Notes under the pieces: generated by a model | Seen by the model: only the letters and a program-made list of their open reading frames with translations | What the model was told of the DNA's origin: nothing | Databases searched by the model: none | Position numbers and translations under genes: made by a program | Shown here: piece after piece, positions 15,314-31,060 of the stretch | How the letters are laid out: each line of letters begins with the position of its first letter | Numbering within the stretch: the stretch's first letter is position 1 | From: Chaunax sp. Z400 | Lineage: Eukaryota; Chordata; Actinopteri; Lophiiformes; Chaunacidae | Length of the DNA: 64,000 nucleotides | Reading direction: 5' to 3' | Assembly (NCBI GenBank): GCA_037577475.1 | Contig: CM075189.1 | Span: 12,338,339-12,402,338 of the forward strand

Positions 15314-15854
15314 CTTATTTTGCCATTATGTTCAGGCCTTCAAAACAAACTGAAACACCAACTAAGACAGAACATGATAAGAGGAAGACACACATACTGT
15401 ATATGTGTGTGTTTATCTTTGATTATCAGTTATTTCCATTATTGCTATTTTTTTATTATTTCTAAATTTAATTTATTTAATGGTTGGATTATAAAATGAT
15501 CGATCGGTTCATTTGTTGGTCCAAACCTCAAACATATTTAAATAACAATGTTGGAATCAGAGGTAAATAGATATTCTTTACGTTTAACAAGCTGGAACCA
15601 GTGGAAAAATGAGTATTTTTACTTATCAAATAACTGCAGCGATCAATAGATTATCAAAGTTTCTTCAGCATTAATGTAATATTCAGTATTCAGTCATGCT
15701 CCTGTTAGAAAAATGCATTAAAAGAGCTTGAAAAGAAAAAAAATATCTCTTATGTTTGTCTCTCTTCTCTGTCAGGTAGCAGCTGCTTTGGTAAATGTCC
15801 CTCAGTGTCACCATGTCTGCAGCAAATCTTTCAGCTGGCTGTCTGCAACTGGCC

Positions 15855-15856
<2 letters not shown>

Positions 15857-15948
<92 letters not shown>
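15857..15948. repeat. (CA)n microsatellite
   Basis: Perfect CA run of about 90 bases. Confidence 0.95.
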
Positions 15949-15949
<1 letters not shown>

Positions 15950-17005
15950 ATGGCAGGTCAGCTCTGAAAATGTCATAGTAAATAACACACAGGATGGGAC
16001 AGACCTTGTGTGTTCATAGCAGCATAATGACCTTCTACCATCTCCTCAGTCGATAACTGTCCTTCGCCTGTTCTCCTGTTTTTAAAAACCTACACAAATA
16101 CACTGTTGTAACAGGAGTTTCATGTATCCTCAAAGTGTGTGTGTGCGTGCAAGAGGCACAACTGTTCGGTTTCTCCCTGACCGCACACTCCTCGCTCCAG
16201 GAAACACACACTCCTACAAACCGAGGATGGATTATGCACACGCACGCTGTCGCTGAATTTGCAAGTTTGTGTGTGTCTGAGGCGCCGTAAAAAGTGTGCA
16301 TAAGTGTCTGTGTGTTTATGTGTGTGTTGGAAGTTCTCATGCGAGCGTTAGTCATCTCACCAATCTTGACATTTCTTTCCCTACAAGAGGACAGATTTGC
16401 TTCCTGTCAATCATCAACACAAGCAGGTTGGTTGGTTGGTTGGTTGACAACCACATACTGTAGTGAAGTATTACTGCAGCACCACTGAGATACGCTGCTG
16501 TCATTCCTCACAGGCTGCAAAGGATTTAAGATGTGAGGCACAGAATTATGTTATTGCAAAAGTTTTTCTTTGCATTTTAAAAAATTTCTGCGTTCACATG
16601 TCGACATTTTTCAAAATGACTCCCGTAACACACGGATCCGCTAAAACAGTTGAAAACGTATGTAGTGTGTATGCCAGGGCAGCAGCTGGCAGTGGACCTG
16701 TCAAAATCAACACCACAGAATAAGATGACAGTAGTGGTTGAGAAAATCTACACTGCAGGAGCATTAATGAACTCAAAAGAGTCTGCAGCACAAACTAAAC
16801 CAGACTTTTTTTTGTGCTTTTTTTCCACAGTGTTTCGTTTGCACGAGTGAATTAGGCTGGAACCATAACAGCCATGTGCAACGCCGGGCTGTGATGTCAT
16901 CATTTTCAGACGAGTTGTGATTTGCCCGTTTACACGCTTGACGGTACGGTGAGGTTTTCAAATTACACTCTGGAGCCCGTTTTCAAAAGATTGCATTTCC
17001 CCTCT
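15949..17005. other. Non-coding interval, nothing recognised
   Basis: Holds a short GGTT repeat at 16426-16446 and otherwise ordinary intronic sequence. Confidence 0.45.
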
Positions 17006-17006
17006 C

Positions 17007-17575
17007 ATAAGATAAGATAAGATAAGATAAGATAAGATAAGATATCCCTTTATTAGTCCCACAGTGGGGAAACTCACAAACTTCATGCAAAATTCATGCA
17101 AACCAACGGCCAAAGTGCAACAAAAGTCTTGAGTATTTCACCAATCGAAAGATGGTCCTTTCATAAAATTGAGCCGTCTAAGCTGGACACAGCTGGTTGA
17201 AAATTGATTGAGTTTCACTTTAATAACAGCACTGCCAGCTTGTATGTCCCAAGTTAGAGACAATCAAGAACTCCATTATGGCTGCAGGGGAGCGGAGCTC
17301 TCTGTTCCGATGTTGCGCACCTCTGCGTGCTAAAAGGGCTACATCCAGATGACCACAACAGTCCTGGAGTGAAGCATCCCTGCACTCAGTCAAGTGTTGA
17401 TCCAGGACAGCAGAAAATCTGTATTGGTGGCGTGTCTTCCTGTAGCGCTGGTGACCACCATACAAGAACACCAGCAGACTGTTCGGAAGCACAGAGAGCC
17501 GTGGAAAACTTTCCTCTGCTGGTTTCCGAGGCGTTCAGCTCCTCATTCAGCTGCTGGCATCAGGACTAATGAACC
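17007..17575 (-). mobile_element. Non-LTR retrotransposon fragment with (TTATC)n tail
   Basis: The plus strand starts with about seven GATAA units at 17008-17043 followed by CCCTTTATTAGTCCCACAGT. On the minus strand this is a 3' end reading ACTGTGGGACTAATAAAGGG then (TTATC)n, a tail I recall from fish LINE copies. The upstream 0.5 kb carries a 90-codon open frame at 17220-17492 that may be element-derived. Family not fixed. Confidence 0.5.
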
Positions 17576-18703
17576 GGACCAGGACACAAACACACACACA
17601 CACACATATTCACACAAACAAGGTGATCATTCAGTCTTCCTTGTAGACGTTCCTCTACATGACCTGACAATATGGCCGTAACACCACCAAACACATCTAA
17701 AAGTCACAAGAGAGAGAATTCAGGCCTGGATCTGACCTGAGTATCAAGCAGCATCAGCCATTATTCTGACATGCGGCCTTAACACTGGTGTGATTTGTAC
17801 TAGAGGACCTAAGTGAGCCAAACACAACCCATTTATTTCAATTCATGTAAATGGATGAGAACTAAAGCCAAGCAGGGCTAGTTAGCTTAGCTTCTCTGAT
17901 ATTCCCAAAAGAACCATCTCAGATTCATGAACTCTGGGACAAACCAAGACCATCCCAGGCTGAGAGAGGCATTCCAGCTGATTCTGATACACGATGAAAC
18001 AGAGCCATCGGATTCTCACTCCTTAGCATGAATATCAGCGCGAGCCAACAGACGCTCATTAACCTGATTTGCTCAGCGGGAGAAGAAAATGCTTTGCAGA
18101 AGTCCTGCTTCTGTCTTCCAAAATGGCCATAAAGGGTCATAAAAGCGTAAAGTTACGATTGCAGGAGAAACCCGAGCCCATAAATGGTCATTCTTAATCC
18201 GGGACGTCGGCTACGGGGCAAAAATGTTGCTTTTATAAGGCTTAATGATTAGCTTGGTCTCCACTCGAGCTAACCGGTTTTTGATTCCACATTCCTGTCG
18301 GTCCTTTAAACAATAACATCGGCCTCGGTCTGTGTGATGAAGGCTGATGGTGACTCTTCACACTGTTATGAATGTGAGCGAGTGAACCTGCAGAATAAGC
18401 TCAAATTACATGCAAATGACAGCAAGGACATGAAAAAATCGGCAGAGAAATCTGCTTTTCTCCCACGTCTCTCTTTCTCTTCCTCCCCCAATCGTCTTCC
18501 TCCTAAAATCACCTGCAGTGGAATCGATGAGCGATCCGACCGCGAAGACTTCAGGCCTCTTTTCTGTGTGTTTCATGCTGTGTCAATAGGCTGTCAGCCC
18601 GTCTCTGACTGTGTTTGAGCTCCTCATCTGGTCCATGTGTGAGTGTGTGCTGTCAAACTGTCAAAACATTCATCGCTCAATTATGGCAACGTGTTCTTGT
18701 CAC
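17576..18703. other. Non-coding interval with possible enhancer
   Basis: Mostly plain intronic DNA; 18130-18540 is richer in transcription-factor-like words and is discussed as a finding. No gene recognised. Confidence 0.4.
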
Positions 18704-18873
18704 TGTGTGTGTGTGTGTGTGTGTTGTGTTGTGTTACCCTGGTTAACTGCTATCTCAAAGCCAGACCAGCTCCAAACTATTGGTGGAATGAAATTCAGGG
18801 GGAAAACGGAGAGAGACCCATGCTGAGGGGGGGAGAGATAGAGGAGTGAAAAGGAATAAATACAGTCAAGAAG

Positions 18874-18880
<7 letters not shown>

Positions 18881-18932
<52 letters not shown>
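18881..18932. repeat. (GA)n microsatellite
   Basis: Perfect GA run of about 52 bases. Confidence 0.95.
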
Positions 18933-18934
<2 letters not shown>

Positions 18935-19050
18935 GAAACGAGGTCAGGCGGAGCTGAGGGAAAAGAATGAAGCATGAAACAGAAACAGGAAAGGCTTCTG
19001 TGTGCAGGTAGAGAGAGATGCTCAAAGGTGTGCAATGAAAGGGAAGAGAG

Positions 19051-19140
19051 GGGCGTGGGGTGAGGCAGACGGAGAGAGAGGAGTGTGGGGTGAGGCAGAC
19101 GGAGAGAGAGGAGTGTGGGGTGAGGCAGACAGAGAGAGAG
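19051..19140 (+). repeat. 30-bp tandem repeat, three copies
   Basis: Three head-to-tail copies of a 30-base unit containing GGGGTGAGGCAGAC followed by GGAGAGAGAG; the third has a single G-to-A change (GACA for GACG). Confidence 0.9.
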
Positions 19141-19515
19141 GCTTGGGGTTTGAACACACAGGTGGGTTTCTGAATAAGTAACTTAGTGAGTCACAAGCTG
19201 AAATATGTCTGCAGCTTCAAGAACTACCTGCTGGTTTTGGATGCTTGTTCTGGTTTTTTAATCACTATTGGTTTTTTTGGGGTTTTTTTATTATTAAAAT
19301 CCGAATTTCCAAAGTTTGTATTCTTCAGAGCAGGATATTGGGAAAAAGGTTTGGTTTCCTTTTCAGGACAGAAACTCAAATAAAGACTTTCAAATATCTT
19401 CAAGCAAAACAAACATCCGCGTGGAACACCCTCATCTTACGTTCTCTATTTTAAGATCAAGATGACACAAATCGTCTTGATGCATCATCACAAATCGCGT
19501 CTCCAGCAGCGTTCA

Positions 19516-19554
19516 CACACACAGACACACACACATACACACACACGCACACAC

Positions 19555-19592
<38 letters not shown>
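19516..19592. repeat. Imperfect (CA)n microsatellite
   Basis: CA run with CAGACA, CATACA and CGCA breaks. Confidence 0.9.
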
Positions 19593-19600
<8 letters not shown>

Positions 19601-19809
19601 GGGCCAACCCTTTCCAGAACAACCACAGGTATGCAGAGAAACAAATGAAGAACAATTCCCACAGTGGAGTGACAATAAAACCAAGGACGAGCTGATCCAG
19701 TCTGTAGAGTTCGCTGCTCAATTAGCATTCAGTGACCAGCAGGAAGGACACACTTGTTCTCATTCACACACAGAAATGGACCCGTGCAAACATGGTTCTG
19801 GCTGCAGTT

Positions 19810-21143
<1,334 letters not shown>

Positions 21144-21240
<97 letters not shown>
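21144..21240. repeat. (TG)n microsatellite
   Basis: Perfect TG run of about 97 bases. Confidence 0.95.
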
Positions 21241-21241
<1 letters not shown>

Positions 21242-21332
21242 GCTATATCACCGTAGCACTGAGCTCTGTGGTCACGCAAGCCTGAGCAGCCTTTGGGAAG
21301 TAGGTCAATGAGCGAGCGAGGGAGAGATGAAT

Positions 21333-21356
21333 GAGAGAGAGAGAGAGAGAGAGAGA
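21333..21356. repeat. (GA)n microsatellite
   Basis: Short perfect GA run. A CT-rich counterpart lies at 21545-21590. Confidence 0.85.
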
Positions 21357-21750
21357 ATCATGACGGGTTATAAAGTGGAAGAAGAAGAAATAAGACCACA
21401 TGCAAAGGTAAACGACATAAAAGATGTCTGTTTTAGTGGAAACACACAGAAACACGACATGCATGAAGCTAACAGGTGTGTGTAGTAAATAGATGTGTGT
21501 GTTTGTGTATGTGCATCCCACAGGACGCTAACGGCCGTAACCACCTCTCTCTCTCTCTCGCTCTCTCTCTCTCTCCCTCCCTCCCTCCCTGCTGAATGCA
21601 GGTAAGAGCCTGCTGCTTGCCTTCACCCCACCTGCATGACTCACACACTCAAACACAAACACACCTCTAAACTTTCCATCACTACGCCCTGCAGAGCCGC
21701 CTGAGCCCATCTCTGCACACCGGCTCCGCCCTGATGTGTTTATCGTTACG

Positions 21751-21799
21751 AATTATTATTATTATTATTATAATTATTATTATAATTATTATTATTATC
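21751..21799. repeat. (ATT)n trinucleotide repeat
   Basis: About 16 ATT units with two ATAATT phase breaks. Confidence 0.9.
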
Positions 21800-22740
21800 A
21801 GGACAATTTATCACAGCATCACGGTTATTGCATTTCGGACTCCCACAGAAAGGCAATCTATTAAGCTGTGATGAGTTACTGCTTTCGGCGACAGTTCCTA
21901 AGTTACTGCTTCTACTTTATTCTGCAGGCTGGACATCGTAGAGTAATCATGACTGAGCCACGTGTTTGTGTGTGATGTGACGGCGCACATCTGTGACAAT
22001 AGACCCATTTCCACACTGACTCCCCCGACGCAGATGAACGCACACATTGATGCACCTTTTATCAGAGGAAGCAACGACGTCTAAAAATAACTACAAATGT
22101 TTTTTTAAAGTGGAGTTCAGGAGAGGCGGCTGCCGTGTTGCACGGCGTCGTGCTGCAGGATTGAAATGCGCTCGTGTTTCCAGATAACTGTAAATAGCTG
22201 AGTGTGTGTGTCTGCGTGTATAACTGCATGCTCACACCAGCGTGTGCTTGCCTTCCCTGCGTACCTGGTTACCATGGCTACAGTATATGCCACGCTGGCA
22301 TCTGTGTGTTTGTGTCTCCTCATGTTACCCAAAACCGTGCCACTGACATGTTTGAACCTTTTACCTCATTTTTACCTCGCTTTCGAGGTGAAACCGCAGC
22401 CGTCTGAGGCTACCTGAGGTAACATTACTGTTTCTTCTTGCTAAATCGACCCTTCGATGGTCCTGATCTCCCTTTCTCCCTTTCTGCTTTGAACCGCAGG
22501 TAATGAACGGATTCATCATTTAGACTCTTTCTGTTTCCTTCTCTTTCTTCATCAGAAGGATGTTTTATAAAGTCGCACAAATGTTGTTTTTTCACATTGC
22601 AATTCCATCTTCACAAGCAGTAGGTTAGCTGCATGTTGTATAAACAGTTTATGTCCAACAGCTAAAATCAACAACTTTACAGTCACATGACTATTATTAC
22701 TATACTTCTACCAGCCTAGTACCACTACTACAGAGGTACA

Positions 22741-22917
22741 GTACTAACTACTACTACTACTACTACTACTACTACCACTACTACTACTATACTATTACTA
22801 CTACTACTATACTATTACTACTACTACTATTACTACTACTACTATTACTACTACTATACTATTACTACTACTATTACTACTACTACTACTATACTATTAC
22901 TACTACTACTATACTAG

Positions 22918-22974
<57 letters not shown>

Positions 22975-23112
22975 TACTATACTATTACTACTACTACTAC
23001 TATTACTACTACTGCTACTATTACTACTACTATACTATTACTACTACTATTACTATTACTATTACTATTACTATTACTTCTACTATTACTACTACTAGCT
23101 CTACTACTACTA
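22741..23112. repeat. Long imperfect (TAC)n / (TAT) tract
   Basis: About 370 bases built from TAC, TAT and occasional ACCACC or GCT triplets, arranged in recurring phrases such as TATACTATTACTACTAC. Confidence 0.92.
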
Positions 23113-24243
<1,131 letters not shown>

Positions 24244-24332
24244 AGACAAACAACCCCACGCTCATGTTGACACTATCAATATAGCAACAGGGTCCCTGTG
24301 ATGAATACAAATTGCCAGGAAAGGTTAGCTAA

Positions 24333-24333
<1 letters not shown>

Positions 24334-24387
<54 letters not shown>

Positions 24388-24390
24388 CAC
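24334..24390. repeat. (CA)n-(TA)n microsatellite
   Basis: CA run of about 46 bases passing into a short ATATATACACATAT stretch. Confidence 0.9.
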
Positions 24391-25342
24391 ATATGTCGAC
24401 ATGCATGCTCGGATAAAAAGGAACCAAAGACGTGAGGATGAATTCAGATGAGGGACGTCTGCATGTATCAAACCCAACAGCGAACAAATGAGATGTAGAC
24501 ACACAATCATCCAGCGTTCATTCAGCATGCACAGAAGAGTGTGTGTCTTAAGGCAACACGGGACAACTTTATCTCCCCACCGAGGCAATGCTGATACACA
24601 CAAGGAAGATAGATGTGTGAGTAAATACACCCTGATTTAAATAAATAAACAGACACCACAAAGGCATCCAAAGTGAGCCGATGAAAGGACAGTCACAGCA
24701 TGTCATGTATGCCTTGTGTAAGCGCTACGTTTCTACTAAACACGAGAACACAACACCGCTCTTTGGTCGCCTCGCGTCATACACACTGATTGGCCAACCA
24801 TCATGGTCCTTAAACACAACGCTCAATATGCCCAAAAACTCCACAAACCAAGCAGAACTCCAATACTGGAATAATGTCCACATTATATGTGTTGTCAGTT
24901 AGTTATTTGGGAATACGTTCCCTGTGAGCACTAAAATAATGAGGGTGTTAAAAAGGGATTAAGGAGACGGGAAAAGGGCCATAAAGATCAAAACCTGCAA
25001 AATCAATTAAAGGCTGCAAGAATTAATTATTTCATTGTAACTGATTTGATGATGATTTTTTGGGATCTTAACAGAACATTTCTACGACCAAATCAAGGAC
25101 TCCCTTTAAACCCTTCTGCAGAAATCATTTAGACGCCGGAGCTGCTCACCACCAGCGAGTCGCAAAGGTTAAATGGTATGTAAATGATTTAACAGTAAAT
25201 AACCAATGATAGCCTCCCATGTGGTGCGAATGTGGCATAAAGATAAGAGCCACAAGGAAAGAAGGGGGGAAATATAATGAGAGGTGATAACAGTGAATCA
25301 CAGCTCTGACTGCAAAGTATATAATCTGTATTAAAACTAGAG

Positions 25343-25345
<3 letters not shown>
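24391..25345. other. Non-coding interval, possible enhancer
   Basis: No gene recognised. 25120-25330 has POU- and GATA-like motifs and is discussed as a finding. Confidence 0.4.

Positions 25346-25416
<71 letters not shown>
25346..25416. repeat. (GA)n microsatellite
   Basis: Perfect GA run of about 71 bases. Confidence 0.95.
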
Positions 25417-25419
<3 letters not shown>

Positions 25420-26958
25420 GAGATGGAGGAGAAATTCACATCCTCACATCTCACACTGGTTTGATTCACAGAGAGCAGCAACCGGGAGATTTTCATATAA
25501 ATTAAGGCGGCAAAAGGCAGATGATGAATACCTAATAAGACTCTCGCTCACTTCTTCTCTCCGTCCTCCTTTCTCTCCCCTCATTGGCTCACCACATCGG
25601 CCTCTCGCCGTAACACACGCCATGAAGCCGTTGTGCGTGTTGGACACGTTTGCAACGGCTGAGTGCCGCTCTGCTGCTCCACCTCAGGGGAGGCAGAACC
25701 GTTTGGAAGATCCTGCAGACCGCATGCAAGATATAGGACACAAAGTCCCGGTCCTGATCCAGGTCCTGAAACCTGAGAGCCGCTTATTCTGCTGACACTC
25801 TGACCTCTGACCTTTATTAACTCTGCAGAGTTTGAGTCACTAAAATCCTTGAGCGATTATTAAAGAGTTGTGAAATATTATAATGAATTATTAATTTTAG
25901 ATTTAAAATGACTTGATTAAAAGATGGAAACCAGAACAAGAGAAACTTTGTAGTCCAAATGTGGTGAAGGAGAAGCAGAATGGAGCCTCGTGGAGACAGG
26001 TCATATTCTGAAGTATGATGTTGTGTGTGGCTATAAACCATGAAGGCCTGTCAGCTTTTACTGGCCCTGTTTGAAACCAGACTAAAGGTTCACACTGTCA
26101 GCCTCACTGTGAAGCTGATTAAAGGAGAAAATGTAAAAGACAAATTATCCCGATGTAGCGATAATGACGGGACACAATCTCAGCGAGCACTTAATAAAAG
26201 TGGATGATATCTCCAGTCGTTCTCTCTCTGTGACGCCAGCCGCACAATTGATCATATTAAAAATTTCAATTTGGATTCATATCTCCCCTGCGGTCGCAGT
26301 GAAATACATTCTGCCATATTTGCATTAACAGGATTAACCGATGCATCAAGTCGAGAGCTTTTAATTACTCCTGAATCGCATCAACAAATGGCAAACAAGC
26401 AGCGCATAGAGACGACCACAGCCAATCATACGTGTGAGTGAAGATACAGAGATGTAGCATGAAGAAAGTTAAAGATTTAGTCACAGTGAAGGAAAAATCT
26501 CATGAAAAACATGAACAAAAACATGCTGGTACAAAAAAAAAGAAGATTTTTATATTTCAAAACGCTTTACATCAACGCAAAAAGATCAGATTACAGATCA
26601 AGACGGTGACTAATGATTGTTTTTATTACTATTTTTGCATGTAATTAATCATTTAGTCTATAAAATGTCAATAAATGTAAGAAAAGCTAATCACAATTTC
26701 CCAAAGTGACATCATCAAATTCTGTCTTTTAGTCGAAAACCCAAAGATTCTTCATTTACTATCATAAGTGATGATAAAAGCATCAAAATCCTGACTTAAA
26801 GAAGCTGGAATCAGCCAATATTCTACATGTCTGCTTGAAGAATTCACTGAAACAATAAAAAATAGACTTTTCTTTCTTTAAACTGACTAATAGGGGATGT
26901 TATTGTTTTATTAAACGTGGTTTCCCTTAAGAAAACTGACAAATAGGAATTCTGACTG
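25417..26958. other. Non-coding interval, possible enhancer
   Basis: No exon recognised; the 125-codon open frame at 25418-25795 lacks any known domain. 26150-26410 is motif-rich. Confidence 0.4.
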
Positions 26959-26988
26959 TGTGTGTGTGGGGGGGGGGGGGGGGGGGGG
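26959..26988 (+). repeat. (TG)n followed by a G homopolymer
   Basis: A short TG run passes into about 21 consecutive G residues. Confidence 0.9.
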
Positions 26989-27130
26989 TGCAGCTGATGC
27001 AGAGCAGGCCTGACTGAGCAGCTGACGAATCACCATGCAATTAATTATTGAGAGACCCCTCACCTGCCTCTGTTAGCATGTTAGCTATAGCAACAGGAAG
27101 CACACAGTACATGCAGGTTATGATTCCTCA

Positions 27131-27166
<36 letters not shown>
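27131..27166. repeat. (CA)n microsatellite
   Basis: Perfect CA run of about 35 bases. Confidence 0.9.
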
Positions 27167-27168
<2 letters not shown>

Positions 27169-27829
27169 CTCACACTAACCCAGTGGGGGGGAGCTGGATG
27201 CCTGATGAACCTCAGAGGGATCTGGGAGGAAGCAGCCGTATTCCCAGCGCACATCATGACGCACGCACACGAGGATCAATCACACACACGTGTGCAGATA
27301 GATATCCACTAGCTGCCTGATATCCAGGCTCCCAAAGTGTTGGCTTTTGGACACATTACCCAGAGTTCCAGAGGTGATCGCAGAGCCAGACTTAATCTGT
27401 CTCACTGATTGAACGCTGTCATTCATTTTAACACGACACAACATGCAGGCTGTAAATCTAACACCACAGACACACTACCATGTTGATGACTGCATCTTCA
27501 GAACAAAACAACCTCTCTTACTTTAATGCAACTGGAATCTAAACTGTAGCTTAAGCTTATATGTGCATTTTAGCACATGTGTACACATACTGTATAATAC
27601 TCTGCTTGTGTGTGTGTGCATGTGATGGATGGGAAGAACCCGTTAAATTCTACTTTTTTGTTTTGACGTGATCTTTAACAACATTTTTCAACTTTTTCCC
27701 AAATTTTGCAAAAATTCCTGTTGCTGCTACACTGTGTTTTGTTTTTTAAATTTCTTGGCCATTTATTATGTAACGTGGGAAGGTCTGTCAAACTGAATTT
27801 TCCGCTTGGGATAAATAAAGAAAGAATCT

Positions 27830-28008
27830 GAAGAAAAATCCCGGATCTGCCCCCGTTATCCAGATCTGCACTAAAACTGATTGGGGGTTTTTTCTTCATC
27901 CGTGCCCCATCCTGCAAAAACGTTTAGTTCAAATCCATCCGATAGTTGAGTTTTTGCATAACCCTATGGAAACGGGGGGGGGAACTTTACCTCCTTGGCA
28001 GAGAATCG
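27830..28008. repeat. Diverged copy of a common fish dispersed repeat
   Basis: Carries CGGATCTGCCCCCG, CAGATCTGCACTAAAA, CGTGCCCCATCCTGC and the terminal phrase CCTCCTTGGCAGAG in the family order. It is the most complete copy in the window. Confidence 0.5.
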
Positions 28009-30689
28009 GGGATGAATTGAGGAATGAAAGACAAAAAGAAAATGGAAGACAGTCACACCCAGAATCAGTGGAGCGAGGTGGAAACAGATAAAGAAGAGAG
28101 TCTGTCTCTGGTGTGCAGTAAAACAGTACCAGTAACACCTGTACCCATCAGTCTCATGCAGACCTTCAGAGTCTTGTTATTTATACACCTGACTGTCGGC
28201 CTGCCTTCCTGCTGTCTGGATCCGTCACTCCTCTTCATCACTGTCCAGTTTCAATCGGATCTATTGCTCCTCATCAAGACAGTGACGCGTCTCTCTGCTT
28301 GCAGCACCAAGTACAGATGCATCGGAAGTGTATTTTATACGCAGCTATCAAACTGATGCTCGGATCACCTGATAGTCCGGGATGAGAGCTGAAACACACA
28401 ACAGAGCCATCAGGGCTACAGGATGAAGTGCTGACTGATCGTTTGAGGCTCTGTGTGGCGACACAGCAGCACAGCAACGTCTTTAAGCTTCATTATGTCT
28501 TCCTTTTGTAGGCAGTGATGCAATCAAACACTTAACAGATAAGTTTTACCTCGATGAGTCCACCTGATAACAACAGGTGTCCTTAAACATGGAGGTAAAG
28601 AGTCATTTGTTGATGTCTGGGAAAGTATTTCCAAAGTTTTTCAATTACTGATCTATTTCAGCCTCCAATTCACAGCTTAATACTCTCTGAGGCTGTTCAC
28701 TCTGTGGTTTATTTTAATCACACCCTCCAGGTCTGTGTTCATTTAAAGGGTGTGCAGAGCTGCAGCTGAAAAGTCTACATTAAGGGTGAATAGAAAGAGA
28801 CTTTTATCAATTCTACATGACATCCATCATTCGGATGTTGTTGTTTGTTTGTTTTTTGTAGATGCTGACAACGTTTTTCACGCGGTGGAGCAGGAATAAA
28901 ACATTTATGATCCCTGCGAGGAAAACGGTGGAACTATTTTTACTCGAGAACTTGACCTCCGGACCGGAGCAGAACAAAACTTCAGAGCTTCAAGATGTTG
29001 ATGGTTGACATATATTCCACATTTTCTCACTGGGCGCCGACATGTGTGCTTAAATTCACACGTGACTTTCCCCTGAAGATCGAAGTTGCTCAACTGCCAC
29101 TCTTGAAAGGGAGAGTGGAATAACTGACGAGCTAATATTTTACTAGTGTATGCCCTATGGCTGGTTGTTCCCAGTTACAGCAGGATGTGGTGACTGATGT
29201 TAAGTCAGCTTGATCTTCCTAGAGTCCATCCTCTGGATGGACTCAGAGCGGCCCTAAACATTGACTTGTCATTGAAATATCATGGAAGACTCTAAATCAA
29301 CCTTTTCAAAAGGTCTCGTCTTATGAAAACATTCATGTTCAGGGCTCTCTGAGAACAGCTGACTATGACTATGTTAAGTGAAAGACAGTTTCCTGCTTTG
29401 CTGTTTTTGAAGGTAGTCGAAGGGTCGATGTTTCTGATGGACTTTCAGAGAGAAAAGAGTCGCTATGATATCAGTCTTTTTCAAGTGACTCAAAAACTTG
29501 ACAGGTAATTCATTTAATCAACAATTCATCTCATTGAATTTGATGGAAAACACCAGTTTGTTAAATTTGCAGCCATAATGGCTCTGATCAATACTTTATT
29601 AAAAGTTACCGAGGCGGGTACCAGAGTACCGGAGAAAATAAAGAGACACTTTAAATCTTTCTCTTTAAACTCAACCATGCACAGTGTGCATGCATTGCAC
29701 GCACAACCAGATTTGAAAATCAAGGCGCATCACAAACTGCAGGATATTAAGGTTCTCATGTCAGATGGAGGATGCACCACTTCCCTGGCACGGTTCAACA
29801 ACTTACTTTATTGTGAAAACCAAAAGCAAAAGGCTTCACGAGTCTGTTAACAGTAGTATGCTATAGCTAACGTTAGCTTCATGGGCGAGAATGTTGACCA
29901 GCTGCTCCAGGATGACTCTCTCATTGGCTATCGTGGTCCTGCTTGAAAAGCACACGTCATAATATCATGTCTGATATTAATCAGGGCGGCACCGATGAGT
30001 CTGCAGCAAGTCAGGAAGGAGGTCTGAGACCAGATCGGCGAATGCCTCACATGAGCAGATCATCTATAGTGTAACAACCATGCACCCAGACCAGGTTTCT
30101 CCTCCGATGGTCAGGAGGTGCTAATCAGGATTGAATCATAAACTAGAGCACCATTATGGGGTTGGGACGTCGATCTTATCAGAACTCTTGACTGTTTCTT
30201 TATAGGAGTGACCCATAAAACTTTAGTTAAACATAAAACATAACACATCAGAAGATTTACTGCACAAAGACTTACAGTGATCTGCTTTTGTTTTACATTT
30301 ACTTTCTCTGTCAAAACCCTCTAAAAATGAGCAGGAGGCCAAATAAGCTTGAATGCATCATCATGAAACTATATAGTGAGCTCTTTGTATCTTAAATTTC
30401 ACATTCAAAACATCACATCCAACACTTGTGTGCACTTTTAGCTCTCCATATGAACAACTATAAGAGCTTTGGGGCTGGTATTAGTAAGAAACTGAGATCT
30501 GATGTAGAGACAAAACAAAATCAATTCAAAAATTCAAAATCAATCTGTTTTTTATTCTTCAGTTTTTGCATATCAGGATCATTCTTACATTTAAAAATGA
30601 CGTGTAACAGATTTCTATTGATTCCTTGTGCTTCTTAAAAGATTAAGAACATGTTTGAATGGGATAAAGAAGTTACAGTATGCATGTAC

Positions 30690-30690
<1 letters not shown>
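28009..30690. other. Non-coding interval, nothing recognised
   Basis: Several open frames of 60-110 codons show no domain or splice context I trust. No repeat class recognised. Confidence 0.45.

Positions 30691-30691
<1 letters not shown>

Positions 30692-30787
<96 letters not shown>
30692..30787. repeat. (TG)n-(GA)n compound microsatellite
   Basis: About 84 bases of TG followed by a GA run of about 13 bases. Confidence 0.95.
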
Positions 30788-30788
<1 letters not shown>

Positions 30789-30889
30789 CAGGCAGAGAGG
30801 AGGGAGAGAGGGGGAAGCAGTCACATGTTAGGAAGCGGAGGGGGGAGGATAGTGCTGTCACTCCTCTACGTCACGGGTAACGCCTCCAC

Positions 30890-30927
30890 TCCCTCCCTCC
30901 CTTCCTCCCTCCCTCCCTCCCTTCCTC
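30890..30927. repeat. (TCCC)n-rich tract
   Basis: Imperfect repeats of CCTCCCTCCCTT. Confidence 0.85.
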
Positions 30928-31034
30928 CACTACAACTCACATGACTGCAGCAGCCCTGTTCTGTAACTCCAGTCACGAGGATAGAGTAGTATTACAATAA
31001 CCAACCGGCAGGGGCGAGCGACATAGACACACAC

Positions 31035-31060
31035 TGAGAGAGAGAGAGAGAGAGAGAGAG
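31035..31060. repeat. (GA)n microsatellite
   Basis: Perfect GA run of about 26 bases. Confidence 0.9.

Noticed and set aside
17220..17492. 90-codon minus-strand frame as a gene
   Set aside because: It lies just upstream of a retrotransposon-type tail and is better read as element-derived sequence.
29578..29850. 90-codon plus-strand frame starting MALINTLLKV
   Set aside because: No recognised domain, no splice signals, surrounding composition is the same as non-coding sequence.
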